Source: Pegoplata infirma (taxonomy: Eukaryota; Arthropoda; Insecta; Diptera; Anthomyiidae). Taken from it: a DNA stretch of 64,000 nt. Positions 9,621 through 21,604 of this stretch are shown one piece after another; the stretch's first letter is position 1, and the number at the start of each line of letters is the position of its first letter. The stretch is from NCBI GenBank assembly GCA_963921195.1, contig OY992536.1, positions 105,302,778 to 105,366,777 of the forward strand, given 5' to 3'. Under the pieces are notes generated by a model that saw only the letters and a list, made by a program, of their open reading frames with translations, did no database searches and was not told where the DNA came from. Position numbers and translations under genes: made by a program.

Positions 9621-10658
9621 ACTTTTTTATTTTTATTATAATTTAGCTTGATAAGCTTATTAACGACAAAAAGTTTAATTTTGGTCGGTCAAGTATTTCA
9701 GTTCCAAAAGTGACCACGAAAATTTTTTTTTTTATGATTAGCGTTTACTTTAAAAATTTTTCAAAAATTTTTTTTTTAGTTTTAATAAGCTTACATAATA
9801 TGTTTGTAGTTGGTCTTGGTAATACATTCTGTATAAAAAATTTTACTTGTTCCGAAATATCGAAGAAATTGCGAAGAATACCTAAAGGATATTTAAAAAA
9901 AAAAAAATACTAATGAAAAAAATTTTTATTTTTTTTTTTTATTATATTTTTTTTTGTATTAAATAAGCTAATCAAGTAAAATTATTATTAAAAATAGTGC
10001 CCCCCATTTCCCGGTTCTCGGTATTCCCGGTATTCCCGGTTTGTAAAATTATTTAAAAATCTTGTAACTATTTTTTCTTAAATTAAAAAAATAAAATGGA
10101 AATGGTGTTTTTCACATGTTTGGTTTTTTTTTGGTAAAAGCAAAGAAAATATTTTAATTGTACAAAATTTTACAAAATATTCATACTGGTAGTCCCGGGA
10201 ATACCGTCAGAACCGGAACCGGGAATACCGGTATTCCCGGGAATACCGGAAATGAATTAAGAACCGGGAAACCGGTACCATTTCCCGGTAATACCGAGAA
10301 CCGGGAATACCGGTATTCCCGGTACTACGGTACTGACCGTAGGCACTAATAAAAAATTAGAAAAAAAAAAAAATTAAAATTTGTTTTATTGTTTTTTTTT
10401 GAAAATATCAATTTTTGGTTTTCGCCGCTAGTAAACATTGTTTTAGCAACAAATAAAAAATTTTAAGCGGAATATGTTATCAATACCAACTAAAACCCTA
10501 TTACGTAAGCTTATCAAAACTAAACATTTTTTTTTTTAATTTTTAGAATAAGACCCCAACCAGCCTAAAATGTTGTTTTCTTGGTCACTTTTGGAACTGA
10601 AATATTTGTAGGACCAAAATCAAGCTAAATTATAATAAAAATTAAAAAAAAAAAATGT
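9621..10658. mobile_element. Foldback element with CCGG-rich loop
   Basis: The arms are inverted. TTTCAGTTCCAAAAGTGACC near 9695 is mirrored by GGTCACTTTTGGAACTGAAA near 10583. ATTATAATTTAGCTTGAT at the left is mirrored by ATCAAGCTAAATTATAAT at the right. The loop region (10008-10345) is packed with CCGGTATTCCCGG words, including two exact copies of the palindrome GGGAATACCGGTATTCCC (10221-10238 and 10303-10320). It sits inside repeat F sequence. No coding region. Confidence 0.75.
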
Positions 10659-11347
10659 AAGAGTATAATTTTTTTAGCTCCACATTCTAAATAAAGTAAT
10701 TTTTTTCTATGGTGCAATTTTTTTTTAGTTTTTATATTTTTCGCAAAAACGCTAGTCGGTCTAGAAAAACTGGGAGACACGGGTATTTTATTTTTAGTCA
10801 TACTTTCAGAATTTTTGGTCCGCTCCATATTTACAGTCAAATTTGTCGGACGGTATTATGCATAATTATTAGCATTTATAAATTTAATGCAAATCCAAGA
10901 ACTGGATCGCCGCACCTTAAAGTTATTTGTTTATTATAGGAATTTACAAACAAAACAGAATTAAATTATAAAAAATTAAGCAAAAATTTAAATTTCAATA
11001 AAATTTCAAAAATTATACAAAATTACTTATAAATCAAGACAGACATGTTGTCAAATAAAAACAAGCATGTTATCGCAAAAACGTTAGATTTTATTGCAAT
11101 TTTGCAAAAAAAAAAACAAGCAACAAACATGTTGTCAAACTCATCATATCTATTTTTAAAGACCCAATAATCTTTCAAATCAATTACGAATACAAGAAGA
11201 TAAAAAAACAGGAATTCTAAAAATTTTAACAAGAATTTACATACAAAATTTTTTGAATTTTCAAATAAATGATACATAAATTAATGATTTTTTAAGCCTA
11301 AGAAGTTTTCAAACAAATATAAAATGATATTTTTCATAATAAAAATA
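10659..11347. other. AT-rich non-coding DNA
   Basis: No gene or clear repeat end is visible. ACAAGCATGTT/AACATGTTGTC words around 11040-11140 form weak dyads. Confidence 0.4.
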
Positions 11348-12045
11348 CACAGCTCAACAAGAAAATGCGTATTGGATTCTGGTTAGTGATTTGGATAGTG
11401 TCTGTTGCGCTGATTCCAAATCCGGAGCCCAAATTTGTCCATCACGTCAGGATTTTGAGTAATTCGCGGTTAAAGTGCCGAAAAAGGGCATTTTTGACCC
11501 TTTTTAGAAGCTTATAAAATAATATCCTGACATGCAAATGAGTTGGTATCAAGCTCATTTGAAAGCCTGTAATTTTCTCTTAAAGATAAGATAAAATGTT
11601 ATAAAAATTTAATTTTCTAAAATGATAAAAAAATCATTAGCAAAAAACCTTCCATTTTTTCAATATTTAGTTTATTTACACAGTGTTTTTTAACAAATTT
11701 CCATACAAATTCATACGTAAATTTTAGATTTAAAGCACTTGTTTCTAATGATTTTTTTACCATTTTAGAAAATTAAATTCCAAGAAGATTTGATCTTGTC
11801 TGACAGAGAAAATTACACACTTTCGAATGAGCTAGACACCAAGTCATTTGCATGTCAGGATCTTATTTTATAGGCATTCAAAAATGGTCAAAATCGGCAT
11901 TTTTTGACACTTTAACCGCGATTTTCTCAAAATTGTGACGTGATAGAAAAATTTGGATGACCGTTTTGGAATCGGGGCACCAAACCCTATCAACTTTTTT
12001 TGGTTTCATCCAAAACGCAGCGACAAACCTCAGATTTGTAGAGCG
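11348..12045. mobile_element. Foldback element E, copy 1
   Basis: A roughly 700-bp palindromic element starting ACACAGCTCAACAAGAAAAT. The left-arm block CAGGATTTTGAGTAATTCGC is mirrored by a diverged inverted copy near 11908-11945 (CTTTAACCGCGATTTTCTCA). TATCCTGACATGCAAATGA near 11522 is mirrored near 11845. A second copy, same orientation and highly similar, lies at 28400-29048. Non-coding. Confidence 0.75.
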
Positions 12046-12989
12046 GTGATATTTAAATGTTATAAAATACAAAAATAAAGTCATTAATCATAAATATTGC
12101 TAAATGCAAATTAGTTAGACGAACTGCAAAAACAAATATTACAGAAAAAAAAGCTTTAAAATATTTAAAAAGAAGTATTTAGTATCATCACAGAAGTTTA
12201 TGTCAATTAAAAAAATAAGGAAAAACATTAAATAAAATAAATGACAACAATAATAATGAAAAATAAAACAAGTTTTTAAAATTTCAATATATATTTTTTT
12301 TGTTTGTTTAATTTTTTCTTCAAGCCGGCATTTAAGTCAAAACTCTGAAGAAGAAAAAAAAAATCAAAAACCATCATCATCATCATTGTTATTACCATCA
12401 TCGTTATTCTACTCATCAGCATCAACAGCGTCATCATTATCATTTTCATAATATAGCAAGCAAACCCAACCATCATTATATTAGACATTAGTAACACACT
12501 TATACACTCAAAAATATAAAAACATTCATAAAAAAGACATAGCAAGACACTAAATGCTGTAAGAGCAACATAGAATTAAAATGTGAACATATCAAGTTCG
12601 TTGTTTAAGTCTTTTGATTTTTTTTTTCATTTTGTTCATATTTCATTTGAATGTTGGCTGTGTGATTTGATTGTTGCTTGTTTTGTTTGAATGTTGGCTG
12701 TTGTTTGGTTCATTACAAGGTGACTCAATACGAAAAATGTCAAAATCTTAATTCTATTTATTTCTTTTTTTCTATATTTGAGCTCTTCTTCTGTTTTTTT
12801 TTATATTGTTATTTGCAAAATTTGGATTTGTATTTTTTGATTATTTTTATTATTTTCGTAAACTAATGATGAAGATCAATTGGTAAATGATGGGGTAATT
12901 AAGTGTATCTTAAGCCATATAATCAAACAATGTCATTGCTACAAATATATTTATTTAATTTTTTTTTTGGTAAAATCTGTTTCGTTTTT
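12046..12989. other. Unique AT-rich interval with a CAT/CATCAT microsatellite
   Basis: Around 12366-12430 there is a degenerate CAT repeat. GTTTGAATGTTGGCTGT-like sequence occurs twice (about 12646 and 12685). The interval also carries one copy of the CTTAAG motif at 12604. No coding exon is recognisable. Confidence 0.45.
12604..12616 (+). promoter_or_regulatory. Dispersed CTTAAGTCTTTTG motif, copy 3 (one mismatch)
   Basis: It reads TTGTTTAAGTCTTTTG, with T for the first C of the core. It is flanked by ATCAAGTT upstream and ATTTTTTTT downstream, in unique DNA. Function unknown. Confidence 0.4.
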
Positions 12990-14600
12990 TTTTTAAGAAA
13001 AAAGATTTACTAACATAGAATATGAAACAATTAAATAAATAGCGTGCATCTTGGCAAATAATCGTTATTCGAATATTCAATTAAATTGAATTTTGGTAGA
13101 GGGGGAAAGGAAAAATTTCCCCTCAGACCAAATTTTAAAAAGAAAAAAAGGGGGTAAAAAAGAATAGAAGGAAAAAAATTCTAAAAAATAAATTAAAGAA
13201 GAAAAATTTTTCTAAAAAAAACTTTTCAAAGGAAAAACAAGTAAGAAAGTTATAATCGGTCAAGACCGACCATATGATACCCTACACCAGTCCTTTCCGA
13301 TAAATGGGTCCCAGGTCCAAACATGGACCGATTGGATCTGTCTTTTGTTAGATATTTATTTAGTGTAGAAAACACACTCAGATCAAATTTTAGTGGAATT
13401 TGTTTATTTTTTGTCAATAGACCGATTTAACTGAACATCGGTCGAAATTTTTATATGGGGGACTAGTCCAAAAATGGTCCAATTATATTCCGATTTTATT
13501 AGGTTACTAAAGTACACGTTTAACACCTAAAAATAAAATTTTTATCAAATATTTCCATTTTTATGAAATTTGAGGGCGGTTTGTATGGGGACTACCAGAA
13601 GGACTGACCCGATTCCGATTGAAATTTGGAATAGTGGTTAGTGCATACAAAATTTGATTACCTACTAAATTTCGAAGCGATATCTACTATAACACGGTTA
13701 TAAGAGTCATTTAAGCCGAATCCAAAGGGGGCGTTTGTATGGGGACTAGGTCTAAACATGGACCGATTTTCTCCAATTAGGCTTCGTCCTTGGTCCAAAA
13801 GATGCTTAAGTTTCAAATTTCAGGTCAATTGATTGAAAATTGCGACCTGTATCGTGCTTAATCCGATAGATGGACGGACGGACGGACATCGCTAAATCGA
13901 CTCAAAAAGTAATTCTGAGTCGATCGGTATACTTGAAGGTAGGTCTAGGACCAATATTTCGGGTAGTTACAAACATCAGCACAAACTCATAATACTCTGT
14001 ACCACAGAGTGGTGTAGGGTATAAAAACAAGAAGAAAAGTAAATTTGGCTTGACCGAATCTCTGAATACCCTCAACAATGCCATTTGTAAAGAATGATAA
14101 ATTTTCCAACGTGAAAAAAATGAACAATTTTGATTAGAAATACTTTATTTTGAGTAAAAAACTTTTTTTTGCCATTTTTGTAAAAAAAAAATTAATAAAT
14201 TTTTTTTTGAGTGTAAAATTTTTTTCGAGTGTAAATTTTTTTTTTAGTGTAAAATATTTTTGAGTGACAAAAATAAAGTAATTTTGTGGCTTTCCAATGT
14301 TTTTAAAACTTGTTTTTTTTTTAGGCTCGGTTTTTTCAGCACGTGCATTTAAGGTGAAATCAATCTGAAATTCACAGGTTTGCTAATAACTTTTGAACTA
14401 CTCGACCTATTTGGCTGAAACTCAATACCAGGCCAGGCAAACGACAAATATATATGCCAAGCTTCAGCATCCTCAGAATTGTCTTTAGAAAGTTAGCGTG
14501 TTTTTTACCTCGTAAATTCGCGAAAAACCCTTGCCGAAATTCAATCTTTTGCTCATGACTTCTGAACCACTGCACAGTGATTCGTTTCATTGGCAAAAAT
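12990..14600 (+). repeat. Inverted segmental duplication, left arm
   Basis: This segment reappears in reverse orientation at 26870-29085. The shared material includes apparently unique flank (ACTAACATAGAATATGAAAC at 13008-13027, matched in reverse at about 29058-29077). It also includes the start of a hAT-like element, a complete P element and part of repeat F. Because several unrelated pieces are shared in the same order, this is a duplicated block rather than independent insertions. An assembly artefact is also possible. Confidence 0.75.
13243..14030 (-). mobile_element. Interspersed element P, copy 1
   Basis: It is bounded by ACAAGTAAGAAAGTTATAAT at the left and GTGTAGGGTATAAAAACAAG at the right. 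Internal landmarks shared with the other copies are GACCGACCATATGATACCC, CATGGACCGAT, the GGACGGACGGACATCGC tract and CCAATATTTCGGGTAGTTAC. It is non-coding and about 790 bp. It sits end to end with repeat F inside the split hAT-like element. Confidence 0.75.
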
Positions 14601-16915
14601 CAAAAAAAGAAGTATGTCTTCAATGTTGATGATTTTTTGTATTTTTACAGTTTAATAGTAAACTAAAAGAAATATGTAATTTTCTTATTTTTAAAAAGTC
14701 ATATGTTGGCACAAGAGGGCGCTAAAGTATGGAAATTCAACGCTATTGTGTTAAAACCTAAAAATTGATTTTTATAGGTTTACTAAAATAATTATGAAAA
14801 ATCGAATTTTAAAGAAATCAACGAACTTTTTTTGCAAAAGGTACTTAAATATATAAGCTAAATGTTGTATTTGCATTTTTTTAGAATTAGTCTTAAAATA
14901 CATTTTTGTATTGCTCTGAAATCTATATTTTTTCTACCGAATTCCCAAAAATTGACAAATTTTGATGGAATGCATAAAAAAAGTTCGTGAGTCAAAAAAT
15001 TATTTTTTTCGCTTTTTCGATAGCTCGGACTATGGTTTATAAGGCACAACAATAAAAATAACTAAGTTTTTGTCTGAAGTTGGAAAAAAGTTAGGTTTTT
15101 TTTGTGTCTGTATTTAATTTTTTTCAAAAGCTATATTATAAATGGAAAAAATATTAGAAAAAAAAATCCAATATTAAGTATTTTTTCTTTACACATTGAT
15201 ATATTACATAGTATTCTGTAAAAATATAATAAAAAATCAGAAAAAAATTATGCAGTACGTGAGCCGTTTTGCTTTAAAAATTATCTATGACTTTTACTAA
15301 AATCCCCAAAATCACCAAATTTTAATGGCCTTCATAAAAAAAGTTCGTGAATAAAATTTTTTTGTTTTTTATTTTTTTTGTAGCTTTAACTATGTTTTAT
15401 AAGATCAAAAAATAAAAATAACTAAGTTTTTTTTTTTAAGTTGAAAAAAAAAATTTTTAAAAAATCGAAAATTGGATTATTTTTTTTTTTTATTTATTTT
15501 ATGTACTGTAAATAAAATTAAAAAAATACATCAACATTTTCGTGTTTTTTTATATAAAGGGATTTATTGTATTGTATACCATAAATTTATAGTAAAAAAT
15601 TCGATGAAGTAAGTATACAGTGGGCCATTTTGCTTTAAAACCAGTATTTGATTTTCGTTGGTATCCCAAATCAAAACCAAATTTTTTTTGAGATACATAA
15701 AAAAAGTTCGTACTCAAAAATTATTTTTTATTGATTTTTTTAACATCTTGGACTGTTTTCTATACAATCAAATAATAAAAATAACTAAGTTTTTGAAAAA
15801 AACGAAAAAAAAAAAAATTTTAGTACCAAAAAAAAAATTTTTTTTTTTAGTTTTTTGTTATTAACGGGTTATATACTTAGAAATAAAGCAAGTATTAAAC
15901 GAGTTTACTTAAAACTTATTTTGAATAAATTTATTTTCGTAATGCAACAGGAAATAAGTGTTGTGAATGTTTTGTTTTTGCAGTTATTAGGTATTTTTAT
16001 ATTTTTGACTATATTTAAAAAAAGGATATATTAACAGCTTTTTTGTTACAGCAAGTAACTCAACGAAATTTGGCACACTTATTAACGCCATTTGATCTAA
16101 TCTATATTAAAAATTTGATAGCAATTGAAAGATTTTTAAAATAGTTACAGCGATTTCAAGAAAAAGGATATATGGCAGCCACGCGAGTCCTTGCTCAGAT
16201 TAAAATACAAATGTTGTACGTCGATGGTTATCTAAATTTCTAAGACAATAACTAAGTTAAGTAATTTTATATCAAGTTTTGTGGCTAAAACTCCACTTTT
16301 AAATTTCAGGATATACGACAGGTACAAATGTCCTTCGACCGATTTGCTCAAAATTTTTATTTTTTTTTTATTAACTAATTTTGTGCTTGCGTACCAAATT
16401 TGGAAAATCGTTGACAACTCTTTCTATTTTATTTTTGTGATTAAAATATATTAACACTTTATTGCAGTTTTTAAAAAGGATATATAAATAACTTTTGTTT
16501 TACAGAACCGATTTCAGCGAAATTTGGCACACACATTGACATCACTTATTCAAATTTTTACAAAATATTTCAAGAGTATCGAGTAATTTTTGAGCGATTT
16601 ACAATTTTTTTAAGAAAAAGGATATATGGCAGCCACACGAGTCCTTGCTTCAATCTTGAAAAAAATTTACACATAAAATACTGTATCAAAATTGGTAACA
16701 TTGACAAAATTTGGGAATTTTGTGGCCATTTTTGTAGTTTTAATCACATATTTAAGTTTCAGGATATATGGGGAGTAGGCGTGTCCTTGCTCCGATTTTT
16801 CCAAAAACTCGTTTTTTTCTTGACTAGATAATTAAATGCTTGTGTTCCAAATTTCAGAAATCTGCGACCAATATTCTATTTTTGCCCACTCGATATATGG
16901 GAACGAATCACTGTG
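14573..16915. mobile_element. CACAGTG-ended (Transib-like) non-autonomous element T1
   Basis: The left end is CACAGTGATTCGTTTC. The right end, read inward, is CACAGTGATTCGTTCC. Both sides are flanked by the 5-bp direct repeat CACTG (14568-14572 and 16916-16920). The uninterrupted target, GAACCACTGGACCG, is present in reverse at 27040-27055 in another F copy. That fixes both the ends and the duplication length. CACAGTG-like termini with 5-bp duplications are diagnostic of Transib transposons as known in flies. The interior holds no transposase. It consists of three diverged tandem units of about 360 bp (anchors AAGTTCG at 14981, 15341 and 15704) and two of about 454 bp (anchors AAAAAGGATA at 16161 and 16615). 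Confidence 0.75.
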
Positions 16916-17090
16916 CACTGGACCGATTTCGCTGGATTGCAATACCAACCTGACCAGGTAAATGCCCAACATATGTGCCAAACCTCAGGAGCCTCCGTAA
17001 AGTCTTTCAAAAGTTAGCGTGTTTTCAACAGACAGACGGACGGACATCGCTAAATCGTCTTAGAATCGATCGAGGATCATGAATATATAT

Positions 17091-18692
17091 GGGGCATTCC
17101 ATGTCAAATCAGACACTTTGAATTTTTTTTTTTTAGATCTTCCCAATTTGCTTACACTTTTTAGTACCCTTTGAAAACTTCTTCGTGGTAAATTTTCAGA
17201 TTTTTTTGATGACCCGTTCAAAAGTTATCGAATTTTTAAAAATTGGTAGTTTGTTCCTTTACTCAAACATAACTTCTTTAATAATGGTCCAAATTTAAAA
17301 TTTGTTTTTTCAAAATTTTTGGTTTTTTACGTACTTTAAAAAAAAATCCCAAAAAATTCTTAAAAGCGCTCTACTATGCAATTTTTAAGCTTTAAAATTT
17401 AAATCTCATTTTTGAAAATGTTTCTACTCTTCGATTTTTTTTTAACTTTTTTGTGTAAAACATCTATCGATTCTACAAATAATTTGCCGAGGCAGATCGT
17501 GGAATAACGATTATTACCATTTTTTAAAATTTTTTGAAAAAAATTTATTGTAATTTTCCAATCTGAAAATCATTTCTACTGCTCCAATGGTGCGTCATAG
17601 AGAGGTCATTTATAAGACAGACCCCCATTAATTTTTACGTCTTAACATTTCTTTGGAACAAACTAATACCCTATCTCCAATTTCTAAGGGGGCTCCCACA
17701 CAAAACTACAATTTTTTAAATTTGCTCCAACCGCTCTAACTGCCCTAATAGTGCCCTTAGAGCAACAAAATGTATGACCGACCTACAATATTTTTTAGTC
17801 CAAACATTTTCTCTGAACGCACCTACCCTCTGTCTTTAACTGTTAAGGCGGTCCCCATAAATTTTTTTTTTATTTTTTGTAAATTTGTTTTATTTATTCA
17901 GCTTTTACCGGTCCAATGGTGCGTCCGAGAGGGGTCATTAGCGAGACCGACCCCCATTTATTTTTACCCTACAACATTTTTCTAAAGCATACCTACGCCC
18001 TATCTCGACTCCCTAAGTAGGCTCCCATACAAATAGCAGTTGGAGCAAATTTTATAAAAATGTAATTTTGAATGGAACCCTACTTAAGAGTGGAGATAGG
18101 GCGTAGGTATGTTTTAAAAAAATGTTGGAGGGTAAAATAAATGGGGGTCGGTCTCACTAATGACCCCTCTCGGGCGCACCATTGGACCGGTAGAAGCTGA
18201 TTAAATAAAACAAATTTACAAAAAATAAAAAAAAATTGTATGGGGACCGCCTTAAAATTAGTGATAGAGGGTAGGTTTGTTCAGAGAAAATGTTTGGACT
18301 AAAAAAATATTGTGGGTCGGTCATACATTTTGTTGCTCTAAGGGCACTATTAGGGCAGTTAGAGCGGTTGGAGCAAATTTAAAAATGTCTTTTTGTGTGG
18401 GAGCCCCCTTAGAAATTGGAGATAGGATATTAGTTTGTTTCAACGAAATGTTAAGACGTAAAAATTAATGGGGGTCGGTCTTATAAATGACCCCTCTATG
18501 ACGCACCATTGTAGCAGTAGAAATGATTTTAAGATTGGAAAATTACAATTAATTTTTTTTTTCATAAAAAAAATCAGAAAATTTACCACGAAGGAGTTTT
18601 CGAAGGGTACTAAAAAATGTAAGCAAATTGGGAAAGTCTAAAAAATTTTTTTGTCAAAGTATCCGATTTGTCTGATTTATGTACTTTAAGGG
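17091..18692. mobile_element. Large palindromic element FB-A, copy 1
   Basis: It begins GGGGCATTCCATGTCAAATC and runs through CTTCGTGGTAAATTTTCAG, CCAATGGTGCGTCATAGAG, ACCCTATCTCCAATTTCTAA and CTCCAACCGCTCTAACTGCC to an axis near 18045. It then returns through the same landmarks inverted. The ends are flanked by ATATAT and ACTTTA of repeat F. Joining the flanks restores the F sequence, so it inserted at a TATATA-type site. At least six other copies occur in the window. Non-coding. Strong hairpin potential. Confidence 0.88.
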
Positions 18693-18921
18693 GTCCTAGA
18701 CCAATATTTCGAGGTGTTACAAATGGAATGACAAACTTATATACACCCTCTATCATTAGAGTGGAGGGTATAAAAAAATCTTGAAACCCGAAAATTTTTT
18801 AAAGAAAAAATCTGAAAATTTTTATAAGGCAATTTTTAAATTTTTTAAAAAAAAATGTGACTAAATTCTGATAAATTTTTATTAAAAAATAAAAATTGTT
18901 TTATTAGAACTTTAAAATATT

Positions 18922-19140
18922 ATATTTTGAGTAAGTTTATTCTAGCTCGAGGTTTGCTACTTGTAACATAGGGTTTTTATTTTTGCTAAATAGTCCTGAC
19001 AAGTCATGCAAAAAATTACCAACATAAATAAATTTAAAACAGAAAAATTATTTTCTTGAAAATTATTCAATGAGAATATCATAGTTTTAATTAGTAAAGG
19101 AAATAATGACCTCGAGCTAGAATAAACCAACTCAAAATAT
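18922..19140. mobile_element. Small foldback element with CTAGCTCGAGG ends, copy 1
   Basis: The 32-bp arms are inverted with two mismatches: ATATTTTGAGT plus GTTTATTCTAGCTCGAGGT at the left, and the mirror at 19109-19140. It is about 219 bp and non-coding. A related element lies at 32396-32680, and a lone relic of the terminal word lies at 63822-63838. Confidence 0.75.
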
Positions 19141-19148
19141 GAGACTAA

Positions 19149-19270
19149 GGCTGGATTACTCAATGCTCCATTATAAAATAACTCTCCGTTAAATTTAACT
19201 TGTTCATACAAATTTTGACATAAGGCTCCGTTAAATCGGCAGTTAGCAGCTAACATTTTGTAATCCGCCC
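19149..19270. mobile_element. Small inverted-repeat element (GGCTGGATTAC ends)
   Basis: GGCTGGATTAC at the left is mirrored by GTAATCCGCCC at the right, about 120 bp apart. Related inner words occur (CTCCGTTAAATTTAAC and CTCCGTTAAATCGGC). No clear target duplication. Non-coding. Confidence 0.45.
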
Positions 19271-19379
19271 AAAATCTTAAAATTTTTTATGAAATAATAT
19301 GTATTTGTCAAACTGGTAGTTCTTATTATGAAAATAAATTTTCTTGAGGAAAATTGTTGTGAACGTGACAATTTTGCCT

Positions 19380-20412
19380 CAGAATCTGAGACTTTTTCTA
19401 TAGGAAAAGTGTCTCAGAATCTGAAAATTTTTCTATAAGAAAAATGTCTCAGAATCTGAGACTTTTTCTATAAGAAAAATGTCTCAGATTCTGAGACTTT
19501 TTCTATAAGAAAAATGTCTCAGATTCTGAGACTTTTTCTATAAGAAAAATGTCTCAGATTCTGAGACTTTTTCTATAGAAAAATGTCTCCGAATCTGAGA
19601 CTTTTTCTATAGAAATAATGTCCCAGAATCTGAGACTTTTTCTATAAGAAAAATGTCTCAGTATCTGAGACTTTTTCTATAAGAAAAATGTCTCAGAATC
19701 TGAGACTTTTTCTATAAGAAAAATGTCTCAGAATCTGAGACTTTTTCTATAAGAAAAATGTCTCAGAATCTGAGACTTTTTCTATAAGAAAAATGTCTCA
19801 GAATCTGAGACTTTTTCTATAAGAAAAATGTCTCAGAATCTGAGACTTTTTCTATAAGAAAAATGTCTCAGAATCTGAGACTTTTTCTATAAGAAAAATG
19901 TCTCAGAATCTGAGACTTTTTCTATAAGAAAAATGTCTCAGAATCTGAGACTTTTTCTATAAGAAAAATGTCTCAGAATCTGAGACTTTTTCTATAAGAA
20001 AAATGTCTCAGAATCTGAGACTTTTTCTATAGAAAAAATTTCTCCGAATCTGAGACTTTTTCTATAAGAAAAATGTCTCAGAATCTTAGATTTTTTCTAT
20101 AAGAAAAATGTCTCAGAATCTGAGACTTTTTCTATAAGAAAAATGTCTCAGAATCTGAGACTTTTTCTATAAGAAAAATGTCTCAGAATCTGAGACTTTT
20201 TCTATAAGAAAAATGTCTCAGAATCTGAGACTTTTTCTATAAAAAAAATGTCTACGAATCTGAGAGTTTTTCTATAAGAAAAATGTCTCAGAATCTGAGA
20301 CTTTTTCTATAAGAAAAATGTCGCAGAATCTGAGACTTTTTCTATAAGAAAAATGTCTCAGAATCTAAAACTTTTTCTATAGGAAAAATGTCTCAGTATC
20401 TGAGACATTTTT
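19380..20412. repeat. 35-bp satellite array, homogeneous
   Basis: About 29 tandem units of 35 bp. Each unit is a dyad TCTCAGAATCTGAGA, a C, a second dyad TTTTTCTATAAGAAAAA, and TG. The centre (about 19690-20030) is essentially identical from unit to unit. The edges carry variants (GATTCTG, CTCCGAATC, TATAGG). Both halves of each unit are near-palindromes, so the array reads almost the same on both strands. Older, diverged relatives lie at 21605-22830, in the element at 50292-52121, and as scraps at 23465-23530, 24421-24475 and 46195-46250. Confidence 0.93.
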
Positions 20413-21604
20413 TATAAAGTTAATTATATTCAAATTATTGTTAAATTAATTATATTCACCCTTTTCTTTAAACCAAAAGCGTTTTGTATAGAAATTTGTT
20501 ATTTTGTTTTTTTAAATACCATGTAAATGTTCTACTCCACTTAAGTTAAACATATTTGTAGATGGCATCAAATACCTTAAGGGCTTTTATTGCCATACCT
20601 TTCATACAATATACTCATCAGACACATACTAAAGTTTAATGCATTCCAAGTGGGGGAAAATTAAATAAAAAATATTAGCATATTAGTTTAGCGTAACATT
20701 TTTTGAATTACACCATTTCTGGTCTAAAAATGCATTAGACTTGAACAATAGAATTTACATTTTTCCCAAATTTCAGTAAAATTGAAGTGAAATTGTCCAT
20801 ATATCGATTAATAAATTCTAAGGCGATAATCAGATTAAAAAATGTTGTATGTAGAATTTAAAAAGGATTTCATTACCTTTAGATAAACCCCGACACAAAT
20901 GAAATCCATCAATTTGTTCTGGAGATATTTTTACTTAAGTAAAATCACTTTTTTAAAAAGTTGAAAATTTTAAAATTTAGCAATATTTTAAAAACTGTTC
21001 TACTTTTGAACCTTTGGACTTCGTATTTGAATTCAGCGGAAGATTTTACAACGAAAATAAATGCCAAAATAGTAGCTCAAATTGCATAAATTTCCGAAAT
21101 GGTGTACTAAAGTTCATAGATAAATTTTTGCATAGCATGCATTGGCATTACACACCAAAAAAAGGGCTTTTTATAAAATATTACCAATGTTGAAGGCAAT
21201 AACATATAATTAGTTCAGTACATGAACTATTACAAAGTTGCAATGAAATATGCCAGAAAATAAAGGTGTTGAAGTGTAAATAATAAAAATAATGTAAAAA
21301 GTAAAAAAACACAAAAAAAAAAAATATAAAAAAATCGAATAATAGCTGCATATGAAGTTTGTTGCTTAAGTCTTTTGTTTGACTTATATTCCAGCAAGTA
21401 ATAAAACTGCAACTGTAATGTCAGCATAAGACAATCCATTCTCCTTTTTAAAAAAATAATATTTGAAAGTATTTTGTGGAGTTTTAAAAATTGCTTTAGT
21501 AGACAATTTCAAATAAAATCATCATTTAATGGAGATCTAAATAATCTTTATTGAAAGAATTGGAATTTGTAAGAGACTCAAAAGCCAAATATTCAAAATC
21601 TAGG
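20413..21604. other. Unique AT-rich interval inside the satellite region
   Basis: No exon or transposon ends are recognised. The interval carries one exact copy of the CTTAAG motif at 21364. A possible weak inverted pair occurs (ATTTTTTGAATTACACCATTTC near 20698 and GAAATGGTGTAC near 21096), suggesting an old palindromic insertion of about 400 bp. Confidence 0.45.
21364..21376 (+). promoter_or_regulatory. Dispersed CTTAAGTCTTTTG motif, copy 4
   Basis: An exact core inside TTGTTGCTTAAGTCTTTTG (21358-21376), preceded by AAGTT and followed by TTTGACTTA. In unique DNA. Function unknown. Confidence 0.5.

Larger units (their letters stand above)
14030..18775 (-). mobile_element. Interspersed repeat F, copy 2, interrupted twice
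   Basis: Only about 0.8 kb is F itself: 14030-14572, 16916-17090 and 18693-18775. The first break is the 2.34-kb CACAGTG-ended element. The second is the 1.6-kb palindrome. Removing both restores the order seen in the uninterrupted copy at 8.5 kb, from GACCGAATCT...GAATACCCTC to GGGTCCTAGACCAATATTTC and GAGGGTATAAAA. Confidence 0.75.

Noticed and set aside
12366..12430. Coding CAT/ATG repeat (histidine or methionine run)
   Set aside because: The microsatellite is degenerate and the surrounding frames close quickly, so no exon signals are present.
14573..16915. hAT assignment for T1 (starting at CAGTG inside CACAGTG)
   Set aside because: The 8 bases flanking such ends do not match each other, whereas CACAGTG ends give a clean 5-bp CACTG duplication and restore the target.
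19380..20412. CRISPR-like array
   Set aside because: The 35-bp units are contiguous with no unique spacers, and the genome is eukaryotic. It is a satellite.
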